Assembly: GCF_028596125.1 (NCBI RefSeq)
Contig: NZ_CP117229.1
Span: forward strand, 1,038,001 to 1,102,000
Source of the DNA: Listeria innocua
GTDB taxonomy: Bacteria > Bacillota > Bacilli > Lactobacillales > Listeriaceae
Direction: 5' to 3'
Length of the DNA: 64,000 bases
Position numbers and translations under genes: made by a program. This document shows, one piece after another, positions 1 through 9,737 of the stretch (within the stretch, counting starts at the first letter, position 1; every line of letters begins with the position of its first letter). The notes beneath the pieces were generated by a model, which was given only the letters and a program-made list of their open reading frames with translations, was not told the origin of the DNA and ran no database searches.

Positions 1-1422
1 TGGTTGAAAACAAAATCAGATGACTTTTTAAATATTATCCCTTCATTTAGATACTTCTTGTTATTTAGTAGTATTGAGCGTGTACGTTATATAACGAAAG
101 ACAATAAAGAAAACTATCGTAATTTAATTGGTTATTTATGGAGCCGACAAGGGGAAGAAGCTAAAATTGCATTTAGAAAAACTTACCCAATTCCCATGAA
201 GGCTGCTCTACAAATAATTGAAAATAATAATTGGCGTGATGCTCGTAAAATTTCATTTAAATTTATTGTTCGACGCAAGTTTAAAGCTCCAATTTTAATT
301 CGTAAAATAAGTAGAGGGATTATTTTTAGAATTGCTACATTAATGCCACGGAAGAAGAACCAAGTGATATTAGCTACAGAACGTAGCACCACTTTGGAAG
401 GTAATTTATTAGCAATTTATGATTATATGTTTTATAACAATATGCCTCAAAAAGTATATGTGTTTTTACGAAAAAATCGGAATTGGTTTGAAATGTTTCA
501 GCTATATTATACGCTGGGGCGAACGAAAACAATTGTTTTAGATGATTATTACAATAAAATTTACGGTTTGAAATTTAACAAAAATACACATGTTGTGCAG
601 TCATGGCATGCAACAGGCGCATTTAAGAAATTTGGATTTAGTGCGCTGGAAGGTACAGATGCAAATACAGAAGAATTTGAAACTCGTGCGCATTCCCCTT
701 ATACTGATGTGCTTGTAAGCTCAGAAGGAATTATTCCGGAATATATGGAAGCTTTTAGAAAACAAGCTAATCAAATTAAACCAATTGGTGTACCTCGAAC
801 TGATGTGTTTTTTGATGATGAATATGTGAATTATACAAAAGAAAAATATATGAAAATGTATCCGCAATTGCGCGATAAAAAAATATTGTTATATGCACCT
901 ACTTTCCGTGGTGGACCGAATGAGCGTTTTAATTATAGTGTAGTTCTTGATATTGCAGCGTTGAAAAAAGAACTTGGCGATACTCATATCTTAATTTTGA
1001 AATTCCATCCGGTTATTAAAAACGTTTCATTCAATGTAGAAGAAGATGATCCGTTTATTTTGAATTTAACGCTAAATAATGATATTAATGACTTAATGTT
1101 ATTCAGTGATGCGCTTATTACTGATTATTCTTCTGTCATTTTCGAATTTAGTTTGATGAACAAACCGATTTATTTCTTTGCCTACGATATTGATGATTAT
1201 CTTGATGAACGTGGTTTCTACTTTGATTATAAAGCGACCATTCCTGGTGAAGTGTTTAGAGATACACCATCGCTTATTGAAGCGGTTAAAAGTGGTCTAT
1301 ATAATTACGACGAGTTGGAAATCTTTAAAAAGAAATTTGTTGGTAGTTTGGATGGGAATTCAACGAAACGTTTTGTTGAGACTTATATTGGAAAAGCGAA
1401 TGAGGAAGTGAAGGATATATGA
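1..1422 (+). CDS. CDP-glycerol:glycerophosphotransferase family protein, 5' end outside window
   Basis: Teichoic acid glycerophosphotransferase family (TagB/TagF/TarL-like), which transfers glycerol- or ribitol-phosphate from the CDP form to a lipid-linked polymer at the inner membrane face. The C-terminal two thirds carry family hallmarks: SWHATG near residue 200, YAPTFR near 300, LKFHP and ITDYSS near 380. A TTG codon at position 4 could be a start, but the reading frame is open to the window edge and no ribosome binding site can be seen. The basic N-terminal 120 residues look like the inside of a longer, GgaB-like protein, so I treat it as partial. It overlaps the next gene by 4 bases (ATGA), implying translational coupling. 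The exact acceptor is not readable from sequence. Confidence 0.8.
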   Translation, partial: WLKTKSDDFLNIIPSFRYFLLFSSIERVRYITKDNKENYRNLIGYLWSRQGEEAKIAFRKTYPIPMKAALQIIENNNWRDARKISFKFIVRRKFKAPILIRKISRGIIFRIATLMPRKKNQVILATERSTTLEGNLLAIYDYMFYNNMPQKVYVFLRKNRNWFEMFQLYYTLGRTKTIVLDDYYNKIYGLKFNKNTHVVQSWHATGAFKKFGFSALEGTDANTEEFETRAHSPYTDVLVSSEGIIPEYMEAFRKQANQIKPIGVPRTDVFFDDEYVNYTKEKYMKMYPQLRDKKILLYAPTFRGGPNERFNYSVVLDIAALKKELGDTHILILKFHPVIKNVSFNVEEDDPFILNLTLNNDINDLMLFSDALITDYSSVIFEFSLMNKPIYFFAYDIDDYLDERGFYFDYKATIPGEVFRDTPSLIEAVKSGLYNYDELEIFKKKFVGSLDGNSTKRFVETYIGKANEEVKDI

Positions 1423-2429
1423 GTATAGTAATAGAACAACTCGTTGTAAAGGAATCTAGTGGTAAATGGGGAAGTCCTCATCTTTTAGAACAAATAAAAA
1501 ATAATATTTCTATGTCAAACGCTGATTTTTTAATTATTTGTTCAAAACCTGAAGAAAACATCCTTTCACAAATTCAAGACTATATTGCTCGCTTCCCCGA
1601 AAACATGGTTGGAGCAGATATTCATTTATTTAGTCAAAATCCTGTATTTTTACAACATCTTCGTAAATTACCAAATGAAGATAGTTACGAAATGACTGGC
1701 ACACTTCAATTCTTAGCTGAATTAACACCAAATCCAACTAGTACGTATTTAGAACGTGATCCTCATATGCTCCTAGAAGAAATGGGACAATACCAATTAT
1801 ATAATGTATCCTTTTTGAAAAATTATTTTGAGGAGAGGATAAACGAAACAACTTTGATTGATATTTTTCATCAGGCAAAAATGGTTTGGAAGCACAGTGT
1901 TTTAGAAGAAACAAAAATAAACGAGGCTAAAAATCAAGTTGCAAATAATTATAGAATAACAGATATGGTTGATTGCTGGGAATTTTATCGAAAGTTAGAA
2001 AATAACTACACAAGTTTAAGACTGGAACTTCTTGATTTTGATAAGAACTTGTTTAATTATTTGATTCGTACTAAATTAGGTCCAACTTTCCAAAAGCAAT
2101 TAATGTCTGGAAATCTTACCGAGGCAACCGAGGCAATTGAGGCCCTTACTGTTTTTCTAGAAGATAATGATAAGCATCTTGTAAGTGAACTTGTTTCCTT
2201 AGGATATTTCTATCTACAAGTACCAGTGAAAGAATATCCTGAGTGGGGTAATAATAAAGCGTTTAGTAATGCGTATTTAAAATTCTTAAAGGTACTTTTT
2301 GAAAAAATGCATTATCAAACAAAACAATATAATTTAAGATTTTATCGACGCGCGACAAACGCTGTCTATAAAGCAGTTGGTTTAAATTCTTTAAAACCGA
2401 TTGCTAAGTGTTACAAACTTTATTTTTAA
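1419..2429 (+). CDS. Uncharacterised protein co-transcribed with a teichoic acid transferase
   Basis: A 336-residue protein I do not recognise. It has no signal peptide or membrane segments and no glycosyltransferase motif I can point to. It is mostly helical in appearance, with acidic central stretches and a basic C-terminal 40 residues (RFYRRATNAVYKA). Its ATG lies inside the stop of the preceding glycerophosphotransferase gene and a strong terminator follows, so it is the last gene of that operon. A role in wall polymer synthesis or decoration is inferred only from this coupling. An extracted domain of a GgaA/GgaB-like enzyme is another possibility. Confidence 0.75.
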   Translation: MSIVIEQLVVKESSGKWGSPHLLEQIKNNISMSNADFLIICSKPEENILSQIQDYIARFPENMVGADIHLFSQNPVFLQHLRKLPNEDSYEMTGTLQFLAELTPNPTSTYLERDPHMLLEEMGQYQLYNVSFLKNYFEERINETTLIDIFHQAKMVWKHSVLEETKINEAKNQVANNYRITDMVDCWEFYRKLENNYTSLRLELLDFDKNLFNYLIRTKLGPTFQKQLMSGNLTEATEAIEALTVFLEDNDKHLVSELVSLGYFYLQVPVKEYPEWGNNKAFSNAYLKFLKVLFEKMHYQTKQYNLRFYRRATNAVYKAVGLNSLKPIAKCYKLYF

Positions 2430-2441
2430 GTTGATGCAAAA

Positions 2442-2482
2442 AGAGAGCTGACAAATGAAAAAATGTCAGCTCTCTTTTTTTT
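2442..2482. terminator. Bidirectional rho-independent terminator
   Basis: Perfect 12-bp inverted repeat AGAGAGCTGACA / TGTCAGCTCTCT with a 10-base loop, followed by a T-run on the + strand and preceded by an A-run. It lies between two converging genes and can end both. Confidence 0.9.
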
Positions 2483-3368
2483 ATTTTTTATCGTTTTTAT
2501 GCACTTGTTGGTATAAATCGTCAATTAATGCTTTGACATCCTCTTTGATTTCTGGATGTTTTAGCGCGAATTGCATTGTAGTTTGAATAAAACCGAATTT
2601 ATCGCCAACGTCAAAACGTTCGCCTTCAAAGTCATAAGCAAATACGCGTTGTACTTCATTTAGGCTATTGATTGCGTCTGTTAATTGGATTTCGCCGCCT
2701 GCACCAGGCTTTTGAGTTTCTAAGAAGTCAAAAATTTGTGGTGTTAGTAGGTAACGACCGAGAATTGCTAAATCGGATGGTGCTTTGGCAGGATCTGGTT
2801 TCTCAACAAAACCTTTTACATTGTATAAATTCTTATCGTATTCATTAATTGGATCAATAATACCGTAACGATATGTTTCCTCATGTGGCACAGTTTGTAC
2901 GCCAATTACAGAACTATGTGTTTTTTCGTATTGATTCATCAATTGTTTGGAACAAGGGATTTTGGATTCTACAATATCATCACCTAACATAACGATAAAT
3001 GGCTCATTCCCAACAAAACCTTTTGCTTGAAGGATGGCATCACCAAGTCCTTTTGGTTTTGCTTGACGGATAAAGTGCAAGTTAATGTTAGTTGTTTGCT
3101 CTACAAGATGTAATAACTCTAATTTGTTTTTTTCACGCAAATTATTCTCAAGTTCAGGCACGGAATCGAAATGGTCTTCGATAGCGCGTTTTCCTTTACC
3201 AGTTACGATTAAGATATCCTCTATACCCGAGGCAACAGCCTCTTCCACTATGTATTGAATAGTTGGTTTATCCACGATAGGTAAAATTTCTTTAGGCATT
3301 GCTTTAGTTGCTGGTAGAAAGCGTGTTCCTAATCCAGCAGCTGGGATTACAGCTTTTTTTACTCTCAT
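2481..3368 (-). CDS. galU: UTP--glucose-1-phosphate uridylyltransferase
   Basis: Makes UDP-glucose from UTP and glucose-1-phosphate for glycolipid anchors and wall polymer glycosylation in the cytoplasm. The N-terminal nucleotide-binding signature [13 protein letters not shown] is at residues 10-22, followed by [18 protein letters not shown] near residue 127 and a VEKP motif near 187. Its 295 residues are typical for GalU/GtaB. The ATG at 3368 is preceded by a good ribosome binding site (GAAGGAG). It is transcribed alone, convergent with the teichoic acid gene upstream and divergent from tarI. In Listeria strains with rhamnosylated wall polymer, rml genes lie near here; none are present. Confidence 0.95.
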   Translation of the reverse strand: MRVKKAVIPAAGLGTRFLPATKAMPKEILPIVDKPTIQYIVEEAVASGIEDILIVTGKGKRAIEDHFDSVPELENNLREKNKLELLHLVEQTTNINLHFIRQAKPKGLGDAILQAKGFVGNEPFIVMLGDDIVESKIPCSKQLMNQYEKTHSSVIGVQTVPHEETYRYGIIDPINEYDKNLYNVKGFVEKPDPAKAPSDLAILGRYLLTPQIFDFLETQKPGAGGEIQLTDAINSLNEVQRVFAYDFEGERFDVGDKFGFIQTTMQFALKHPEIKEDVKALIDDLYQQVHKNDKK

Positions 3369-3523
3369 ATTTAATAATCTCCTTCTAATCTATAATTCAA
3401 GTAGACTCACCTAATTATACGCTAAGCTTCTTTGAATTTACAAGTTTTTATCGGCAAAGGAGATAAATTTCAAAAGTTTTGTTAAAATGATATTGAAAAT
3501 AGATATTCGCTTAGATAGAAGCT

Positions 3524-3592
3524 AGTTTGTTAGACAAGTTTTGTGTTATAATATAACAGGTTAATATAAAAAACAGTTAAAGGAGATTAGAG
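3524..3592 (+). promoter_or_regulatory. Promoter and ribosome binding site of the tarIJ operon
   Basis: Extended -10 element TGTTATAAT (TATAAT at 3547-3552) with no good -35 at 17-bp spacing, followed by the Shine-Dalgarno AAAGGAG before the tarI ATG. The 225-base galU-tarI gap otherwise holds only the galU leader. Confidence 0.6.
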
Positions 3593-3593
3593 G

Positions 3594-4307
3594 ATGATAT
3601 ACGCTCAAATTTTAGCTGGAGGAAAAGGTACGCGAATGGGTAACGTTAGCATGCCGAAACAATTTCTACCTCTAAATGGTAAACCAATCATTGTTCATAC
3701 AGTAGAAAAATTTATTTTAAATACACGATTTGATAAAATTCTTATTTCTTCACCTAAAGAATGGATGAATCATGCTGAAGATAATATTAAAAAATATATT
3801 TCTGATGATCGAATTGTCGTAATTGAAGGCGGAGAAGACCGTAATGAAACAATTATGAACGGAATTCGTTATGTCGAAAAAACATTTGGTTTAAACGATG
3901 AAGATATTATCGTAACACATGATGCTGTGCGCCCATTTTTAACGCACCGAATTATTGAAGAAAACATTGATGCTGCGATTGAAACAGGCGCTGTAGATAC
4001 TGTTATTGAAGCACTTGATACAATCGTTGAATCAAGTAATCATGAGTTTATTACAGATATTCCTGTCAGAGATCAAATGTATCAAGGGCAAACACCGCAA
4101 AGTTTCAATATGAAAAAAGTGTATAATCATTATCAAAACTTAAGCGCAGAGAAAAAACAAATTTTAACAGACGCATGTAAAATTTGTTTGCTTGCTGGCG
4201 ATCAGGTGAAGCTTGTTAAAGGCGAGATTTTCAATATAAAAATTACAACTCCATATGATTTGAAAGTAGCGAATGCGATTATTCAGGAGCGGATAGCCAA
4301 TGATTAA
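3594..4307 (+). CDS. tarI: D-ribitol-5-phosphate cytidylyltransferase
   Basis: IspD-family cytidylyltransferase that makes CDP-ribitol from CTP and ribitol-5-phosphate for ribitol wall teichoic acid. The N-terminal motif GGKGTRMG is at residues 9-16 and VTHDAVRPF near 104-112; 237 residues is normal for TarI/IspD. IspD itself (methylerythritol pathway) is the alternative. The immediate downstream partner is a TarJ-type alcohol dehydrogenase with an 8-base overlap, which favours TarI. The start is an ATG with a strong AAAGGAG site. Confidence 0.88.
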   Translation: MIYAQILAGGKGTRMGNVSMPKQFLPLNGKPIIVHTVEKFILNTRFDKILISSPKEWMNHAEDNIKKYISDDRIVVIEGGEDRNETIMNGIRYVEKTFGLNDEDIIVTHDAVRPFLTHRIIEENIDAAIETGAVDTVIEALDTIVESSNHEFITDIPVRDQMYQGQTPQSFNMKKVYNHYQNLSAEKKQILTDACKICLLAGDQVKLVKGEIFNIKITTPYDLKVANAIIQERIAND

Positions 4308-5325
4308 TCAAGTATATAGACTTGTGTCAGAGAGACAGTTTGAAGTTGCCAATGTGGACGAATCTTTAGCTGGTGATGTGGTCGTTGTTAGACCTACTCA
4401 TTTATCTATTTGTGCGGCAGACCAACGCTACTATACAGGTTCTAGAGGAAAAGAAATGCTTTCTAAAAAACTTCCAATGGCGCTTATTCATGAAGGCGTT
4501 GGCGAAGTCGTTTATGACGCAACAAAAGAGTTTAAACCTGGAACAAAAGTTGTCATGATTCCGAACACACCATTTGAGAATGATCCAGTCATTGCTGAGA
4601 ACTATTTACGTTCGAGTAAATTCCGTTCTAGTGGTTATGATGGTTTAATGCAAGATTATGTATTTATGCGTCGTGACCGGGTTGTTGCATTACCTGATGA
4701 CATCAATATGAAAGTAGCGGCATTTTCTGAGCTTATTTCTGTTGCTGTACATGCGATTTTACGTTTTGAAGGAAAAAGTAACGCTAACCGTGATAGCTTT
4801 GGCGTATGGGGTGATGGAAACTTAGGCTTTATCACTTCCTTATTATTAAAAAATTGGTATCCAGAAAGTAAAGTTTACATTTTTGGAAAAACACCATATA
4901 AATTAGACTTCTTTTCTTTTGTAGATGGCGCATATTCGATTGATGATGTACCAGCTGATTTAGTCATTGATCAAGCTTTTGAATGTGCTGGAGGAATGGG
5001 TAGTCAGTATGCAGTCAGTCAGATTATTGATGTAATTAAACCTGAAGGAACTATTTCGTTACTAGGAGTTTCTGAGTATCCGATTGAATTTAACTCACGT
5101 ATGGTACTCGAAAAAGGGCTTACAGTTTACGGAAGTAGTCGTAGCGGCCGGGTTGACTTTGAAAAAACAGTAGAATTTCTATCCACGAACAAACGCGGGG
5201 TAGAATATTTACAAAACCTAGTTGGTGAAGTGCATACGGTGCATTCGATTCAAGATGTAATCGAAGCCTTTGAAGCTGATTTACGTAGTCCATGGGGCAA
5301 AAGCGTTATGGAGTGGAAGATATAA
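4300..5325 (+). CDS. tarJ: Ribulose-5-phosphate reductase (alcohol dehydrogenase fold)
   Basis: Zinc-type medium-chain dehydrogenase that reduces ribulose-5-phosphate to ribitol-5-phosphate with NADPH, supplying TarI. The order tarI-tarJ with overlapping genes is the conserved CDP-ribitol module. Visible features are a CAADQRYY motif near residue 38 at the catalytic zinc position, HEGVGEV near 64, and a nucleotide-binding stretch ([10 protein letters not shown]) near 167. At 341 residues it is the usual length. Its substrate is inferred mainly from the tarI neighbour; a sorbitol-type dehydrogenase would look similar. Confidence 0.87.
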   Translation: MINQVYRLVSERQFEVANVDESLAGDVVVVRPTHLSICAADQRYYTGSRGKEMLSKKLPMALIHEGVGEVVYDATKEFKPGTKVVMIPNTPFENDPVIAENYLRSSKFRSSGYDGLMQDYVFMRRDRVVALPDDINMKVAAFSELISVAVHAILRFEGKSNANRDSFGVWGDGNLGFITSLLLKNWYPESKVYIFGKTPYKLDFFSFVDGAYSIDDVPADLVIDQAFECAGGMGSQYAVSQIIDVIKPEGTISLLGVSEYPIEFNSRMVLEKGLTVYGSSRSGRVDFEKTVEFLSTNKRGVEYLQNLVGEVHTVHSIQDVIEAFEADLRSPWGKSVMEWKI

Positions 5326-5332
5326 TAAAACA

Positions 5333-5530
5333 TTGGGGAGTTTAGGCTATACGCTTATGAATTTGTTTGCTAAAGTATATTTAGGAAGCAAGGCAGTCGA
5401 GAGGAAATTCGGCGTTCATATGCGAGACCTTAACTTCCCAGTTTTATATGGAGAGGGAAAAAAGAATGAAATTTGCGATTATAATTCCTTTTTACAATGC
5501 GGAAAAAAGGTTGGCTTTATCCATAGATAG
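5333..5530 (+). pseudogene. Possible remnant reading frame between tarJ and the glycosyltransferase
   Basis: After the tarJ stop a second frame stays open from a TTG at 5333 through 5530 and encodes a plausible basic peptide (GYTLMNLFAKVYLGSKAVER). It runs out of frame into the start of the glycosyltransferase gene. There is no clear ribosome binding site. It may be the decayed edge of a rearranged teichoic acid gene, or just the leader of the next gene. Confidence 0.25.
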
Positions 5531-6854
5531 TATAATTAAGCAGACTTACAGCTTTTTGAAGCATGTGGAAGTTCTGCTTATTAATGATGGGAGCACGGAC
5601 CGTAGTAGTGCGATTGCTCATAGCTATGCCGAAAAATATCCGAGTAATATTCGCGTTTTTGATGTCCCGAATGGTGGTCCTTCTAAGGCGAGAAATATTG
5701 GAATACATAATGTACAAGAAGACACTGACTTTGTAGGATTTTTAGATGCAGATGATCTGTTATCGCCAAATATGCTTTTTAGTATGGTGAACTTCCTAGA
5801 AAAATCAGCTGTTAATATGCTTGTCCCAGCTTTTTATTATTTAGATGATTTTGGGAAAAAACAAAAAATTTCTCCACATAAATTAAATGACCGTTTCACA
5901 AATGGAAATCGAGTTGTAGCGATTGAAAAAGAACCGCAAGCAATTCATTTTTATATTGGCGGTACTTTTTTTCGTTTCGAAAGTTTGAAGCAATTTGCCT
6001 TTGATGAAACGCTTAAATTTGCGGAAGATCAGCTTTTAATTACGAAATTTTTGCTTGAAAATAGAAGTTACGGATTGATTGCCGATGCTGGTTACTATTA
6101 CTATCGTGATTTAAAGCAAAAAGGTTCTTTAGTAAGTTCAGCTTGGAAGCAACCGGAAAGATATACGCCATTTTTACAAAAGGTGTACCAAACTTATTTA
6201 ACAAACTCTAAAGAAATTTTTGGCGAAGTGATTCCATATGTGCAGTATTTAATCGCGTACCATGCCAAGTTGTTTTTTTATAAAGAAAACATTTATTTTA
6301 AAGAAGTATTAAATGAGCAGGAACAAGAAATCTTTGTGCGTGAATTACAGAAAATATTACAAGAAGTTGGTCCGGAGATGATTGTAGCACTGGATACACC
6401 ACTTGTTGTAAAAGAAATGATGCTTTCAATTTTGCGAAACGGCTGGCCAGTACAGTTTAAGACGGCAGAATTAGAAGAAGTTCCGCTTGTCACAGTAAAA
6501 GAAAATTACCGTCCTGGAAAAGCTGTAACAGTGGAACTCTTACTAGAAGAGGCGCGGGAAACTTTATCAGATGGCGGAGAATTCTTTGCTAATACATCTG
6601 TAGGTACGGCGCAAACAAAAGTAGTAAAACGAAAAACAGCCCAAACAATTTGGGATATTGTTGTTCGTGAAGAGGGGACACTTGAAAAAGTGATGACACG
6701 GTTAAAACCATATCAATTGAAAGTCCAAGTGTTTTACCAAGATAAAAATCAAAAAATAACAATGATAGATTTAAATGTCATCAAGAGTGTGTTAGGAAAA
6801 TTAAAAAGAAATAAAGCTTTAAAGCGAAAGTTTAAACAGGGGGGAGTATCCTGA
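5466..6854 (+). CDS. Family 2 glycosyltransferase in the teichoic acid locus
   Basis: GT-A fold transferase (GT2). The N-terminal 110 residues contain IIIPFYNAEKRL, the LINDGSTDRS nucleotide-binding segment, GGPSKARNIG and the metal-binding acidic DADD. It probably adds a sugar to the wall teichoic acid repeat or linkage unit at the membrane face; donor and acceptor cannot be read. I chose the ATG at 5466 because GAGAGGG lies correctly before it; the upstream ATG at 5448 sits before that site. The 350-residue C-terminal part has no motif I recognise. The stop overlaps the next ATG (ATGA). Confidence 0.85.
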   Translation: MKFAIIIPFYNAEKRLALSIDSIIKQTYSFLKHVEVLLINDGSTDRSSAIAHSYAEKYPSNIRVFDVPNGGPSKARNIGIHNVQEDTDFVGFLDADDLLSPNMLFSMVNFLEKSAVNMLVPAFYYLDDFGKKQKISPHKLNDRFTNGNRVVAIEKEPQAIHFYIGGTFFRFESLKQFAFDETLKFAEDQLLITKFLLENRSYGLIADAGYYYYRDLKQKGSLVSSAWKQPERYTPFLQKVYQTYLTNSKEIFGEVIPYVQYLIAYHAKLFFYKENIYFKEVLNEQEQEIFVRELQKILQEVGPEMIVALDTPLVVKEMMLSILRNGWPVQFKTAELEEVPLVTVKENYRPGKAVTVELLLEEARETLSDGGEFFANTSVGTAQTKVVKRKTAQTIWDIVVREEGTLEKVMTRLKPYQLKVQVFYQDKNQKITMIDLNVIKSVLGKLKRNKALKRKFKQGGVS

Positions 6855-8008
6855 TGAAGTTTGTACAAAAAATATATTATTTCCTATTTAAGCTAGTAGG
6901 ATTTTTACCTCGAAGAAAAGAATTAGTGATGTTTGAAAGCTTTTCTGGGAAGCAATATAGTTGTAATCCACGTGCTATTTTTGAATATATGGAAGAGCAT
7001 AATCCAGAATACGAGTTGTTGTGGAGTGTAAATCCGAAGTATGTTGATTTGTTTGAAGCGCACGGGGTACCGTATGTTAAGCGTTTTTCTGTTAATTGGT
7101 TGTTTAAAATGGGCTTAGCTAAATATTGGATTTCTAATAGTAGACTGCCGCTTGAGCTACCAAAACCGAAAAAAACTATTTATGTACAAACGTGGCACGG
7201 AACGCCTTTGAAAAAACTAGGTGTCGACATCGATGAAGTACATATGCCTGGCCAAACAACCGAACAATACAAGGCTGATTTTGTGAAAGAGGCGCAGAAG
7301 TGGGATTATTTAATTTCACCTAATGCGTATTCTAGTACGATTTTCAGACGTGCATTTGGTTTCACTGGGGAAATGATTGAGTCTGGCTATCCGAGAAATG
7401 ATATTTTATTTAGTGCGGATAAAGAGTTGAAAATCGCTAATATCAAAATGGCCTTAAATATTCCAGAAGATAAGAAAGTTATTTTATATGCGCCAACTTG
7501 GCGTGATAATGATTTTTACGAAATCGGAAAATATAAGTTTGATTTAAAGATTGATATTGCCAAAATGCAAGAAAAATTCGGTGATGAAGTCGTTCTGTTA
7601 GTTCGGATGCATTATCTCGTAGCCGAACATTTTGATTTCACGCAGTATGGTGATTTTGTACGAGATGCTTCCAAACATGAAGATATTAGAGATTTGTATT
7701 TAGTGAGCGATTTATTAATTACTGATTATTCTTCCGTATTTTTTGATTATGCTAATTTAAAAAGACCAATGTTGTTCTATACGTATGATTTGGCTGAATA
7801 TCGCGATACACTTAGAGGCTTTTACTTTGACTTTGAACAAAATGCCCCAGGACCACTTGTTGAAACGAATGATGCTTTAATGGCAGAAATAGAAATCATG
7901 CTTGAAAATCCGCCTCAAATTGCAGATAGCTTTTTAGAACAATTCTGTACTTGGGAAGACGGGCACGCAGCAGAGAAAACAGTGAAAAAAGTTTTTGCTG
8001 AAAAATAG
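6854..8008 (+). CDS. CDP-glycerol glycerophosphotransferase, TagB/TarB type
   Basis: Transfers polyol phosphate from its CDP form during wall teichoic acid synthesis at the cytoplasmic membrane face. Family motifs are VQTWHGTPLKKLG near residue 112, YAPTWRDN near 212 and ITDYSSVFFDYA near 292. Its 384 residues match the single-domain TagB primase better than the long polymerases. Basic N-terminal residues with hydrophobic patches suit peripheral membrane association. It is coupled to the glycosyltransferase before it (ATGA overlap). It is related to, but clearly different from, the next gene. Primase versus second-step transferase cannot be decided from sequence. Confidence 0.87.
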   Translation: MKFVQKIYYFLFKLVGFLPRRKELVMFESFSGKQYSCNPRAIFEYMEEHNPEYELLWSVNPKYVDLFEAHGVPYVKRFSVNWLFKMGLAKYWISNSRLPLELPKPKKTIYVQTWHGTPLKKLGVDIDEVHMPGQTTEQYKADFVKEAQKWDYLISPNAYSSTIFRRAFGFTGEMIESGYPRNDILFSADKELKIANIKMALNIPEDKKVILYAPTWRDNDFYEIGKYKFDLKIDIAKMQEKFGDEVVLLVRMHYLVAEHFDFTQYGDFVRDASKHEDIRDLYLVSDLLITDYSSVFFDYANLKRPMLFYTYDLAEYRDTLRGFYFDFEQNAPGPLVETNDALMAEIEIMLENPPQIADSFLEQFCTWEDGHAAEKTVKKVFAEK

Positions 8009-8020
8009 GCGGTGGGAATA

Positions 8021-9172
8021 TTGAAAAAAATAGCAATTTATATGTATATGCTTGCTGTTAAAATAATTGGATTCTTGGCGAGCCTTTTACCAGTTCAGCA
8101 AAAAGTTGTTTTTCTTATAAGTTTTGAAGAAAATCCCACTGCGATTATTAAGCAAATGAAACTGTCCAATGTCACCCCGAAAACAATTGTCTTCTATGAT
8201 CCTAGAGTAGACGTATCAAAGTTATCTTTAGACTTTATAAAAGTAAAACCGAAGACACTGCAACAATTTATTCCATTAATGTTTCACCTCAATACGGCAA
8301 AAGTAGTTGTCACAGATAATTATTTTGTGGAATTAGCTGGCTTGAAATTACGAAATGGCGTAAATTGTATCCAAGTTTGGCACGCAAACGGTGCGCTTAA
8401 GAAATTTGGCTGGGAAGATAAAGCAGCGCAAAAAAGGTCAGATCGGGATAAGAAAAGATTTCAAGAAGTATATAAACGTTTTACAAAAGTACTTGTTGGT
8501 TCTGATGAAATGGCATCAATTTTCAAAAAATCATTTTTACTAGATGAATCGAACATGTTGAAACTTGGTGTTCCACGGACTGATTATTTCTTCAAAGAAG
8601 CGCAGTTACAAGAAAATTATCAGTGGTCATACGAGCATTTACATTTAACAAACAGAATTAAATTACTATATGCGCCGACTTTTCGGGATAATGAATTGGG
8701 AATGGCAAAGTTACATTTAGATATTGCGGAAATGAAACAAGCCTTAGGAAATGAATATCAATTGATTTTAAAATTACATCCTTCTATTAGTAATGATTTA
8801 GAGAAACTAGATGATGATTTTGTCATTTATGTGGATAAAGAAACGCCGATTGAAACGTTACTACCAGTTGTGGATATTTTAATTACTGATTATTCTTCCA
8901 TTCCGTTTGAGTTTGCTTTACTTCAAAAACCAATGATTTTCTTTACGTATGATTTAACGGAATATGATAATGCTAGAGGACTTTCAGATGGCTTTTTAGA
9001 AACCATTCCTGGCCCCCATGTTTTTACAACGACTGAGCTAATTGAAGTAATACAAAATAATACGTTTGATTTGGAAAAAGTTCGATTATTTGCTGAGAAA
9101 TGGAATAAATATTCGGATGGATTTTCAAGTGAGCGTTTTGTATCCTTTTTAAAAGAACAGCTTGAAAAGTAG
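8021..9172 (+). CDS. CDP-glycerol glycerophosphotransferase family protein (second copy)
   Basis: Second TagB/TarF-like polyol-phosphate transferase of the operon, with VWHANGALKKFGW, YAPTFRDN, LKLHPS and ITDYSSIPFEFA in the expected order. The N-terminus (MYMLAVKIIGFLASLLP) is amphipathic to hydrophobic, consistent with membrane attachment. I start it at TTG 8021 because GGCGGTGGG sits just upstream; the earlier GTG at 8012 lies inside that site. With the previous gene it likely provides priming and extension of the polymer, but which does which is unknown. Confidence 0.85.
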   Translation: MKKIAIYMYMLAVKIIGFLASLLPVQQKVVFLISFEENPTAIIKQMKLSNVTPKTIVFYDPRVDVSKLSLDFIKVKPKTLQQFIPLMFHLNTAKVVVTDNYFVELAGLKLRNGVNCIQVWHANGALKKFGWEDKAAQKRSDRDKKRFQEVYKRFTKVLVGSDEMASIFKKSFLLDESNMLKLGVPRTDYFFKEAQLQENYQWSYEHLHLTNRIKLLYAPTFRDNELGMAKLHLDIAEMKQALGNEYQLILKLHPSISNDLEKLDDDFVIYVDKETPIETLLPVVDILITDYSSIPFEFALLQKPMIFFTYDLTEYDNARGLSDGFLETIPGPHVFTTTELIEVIQNNTFDLEKVRLFAEKWNKYSDGFSSERFVSFLKEQLEK

Positions 9173-9236
9173 CACTGCTAACAAGTAGAGAAATTTTTGT
9201 TTTCTTGATATACTACTAAAGAAAGTAGGTGGGCTG

Positions 9237-9620
9237 ATGAAGAAAGTAATTACATATGGCACATTTGATTTAATTCACTGGGGGCATATTCGTTTATTAG
9301 AACGAGCAAAAGCTTTAGGTGATTACCTTATTGTAGCCATTTCAACCGATGAATTTAATCGAATCAAACACAAAGAAGCATACCATAACTTTGAACATCG
9401 CAAATTAATTTTAGAGGCAATCAGATATGTCGATGAAGTGATTCCAGAAAGTAACTGGGAACAAAAATTAGAAGATGTTAAAAATCGTGATATTGATATT
9501 TTTGTGATGGGTGATGATTGGGAAGGCGAATTTGACTTCTTAAAACCTTATTGTGAAGTTGTTTATTTACCACGGACAGACGGTATTTCTACTTCCAAGA
9601 TTAAAGATGATTTAAAATAG
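9237..9620 (+). CDS. tagD: Glycerol-3-phosphate cytidylyltransferase
   Basis: Makes CDP-glycerol from CTP and sn-glycerol-3-phosphate, the donor for the glycerophosphotransferases upstream. It has the HxGH signature (HWGH, residues 14-17), the YGTFDL start and a C-terminal RTDGISTSKI matching the second nucleotidyltransferase signature. Its 127 residues are the standard TagD length. It is the last gene of the teichoic acid cluster. Having both CDP-ribitol (TarIJ) and CDP-glycerol (TagD) enzymes indicates a ribitol polymer on a glycerol-containing linkage unit. Confidence 0.95.
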   Translation: MKKVITYGTFDLIHWGHIRLLERAKALGDYLIVAISTDEFNRIKHKEAYHNFEHRKLILEAIRYVDEVIPESNWEQKLEDVKNRDIDIFVMGDDWEGEFDFLKPYCEVVYLPRTDGISTSKIKDDLK

Positions 9621-9623
9621 TCG

Positions 9624-9684
9624 TAGCACAAAACAGGCAGACCGGTAATGTTCAATTATTAGGTGGTAGGCTTGTTTTGTGCTA
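9624..9684 (+). repeat. 12-bp inverted repeat after tagD
   Basis: TAGCACAAAACA (9624-9635) and its exact complement TGTTTTGTGCTA (9673-9684) flank 37 bases. No T-run follows, so it is not a standard terminator. The right arm carries TTGTTT, followed 15 bases later by TATAAA (9693-9698), which could be the pncB promoter; the repeat may then act as an operator or end the tagD message. Confidence 0.5.
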
Positions 9685-9737
9685 TTATTATGTATAAATA
9701 ATAACGCAAAGAACTAGTTATGATAGGAGCAGAAGAA

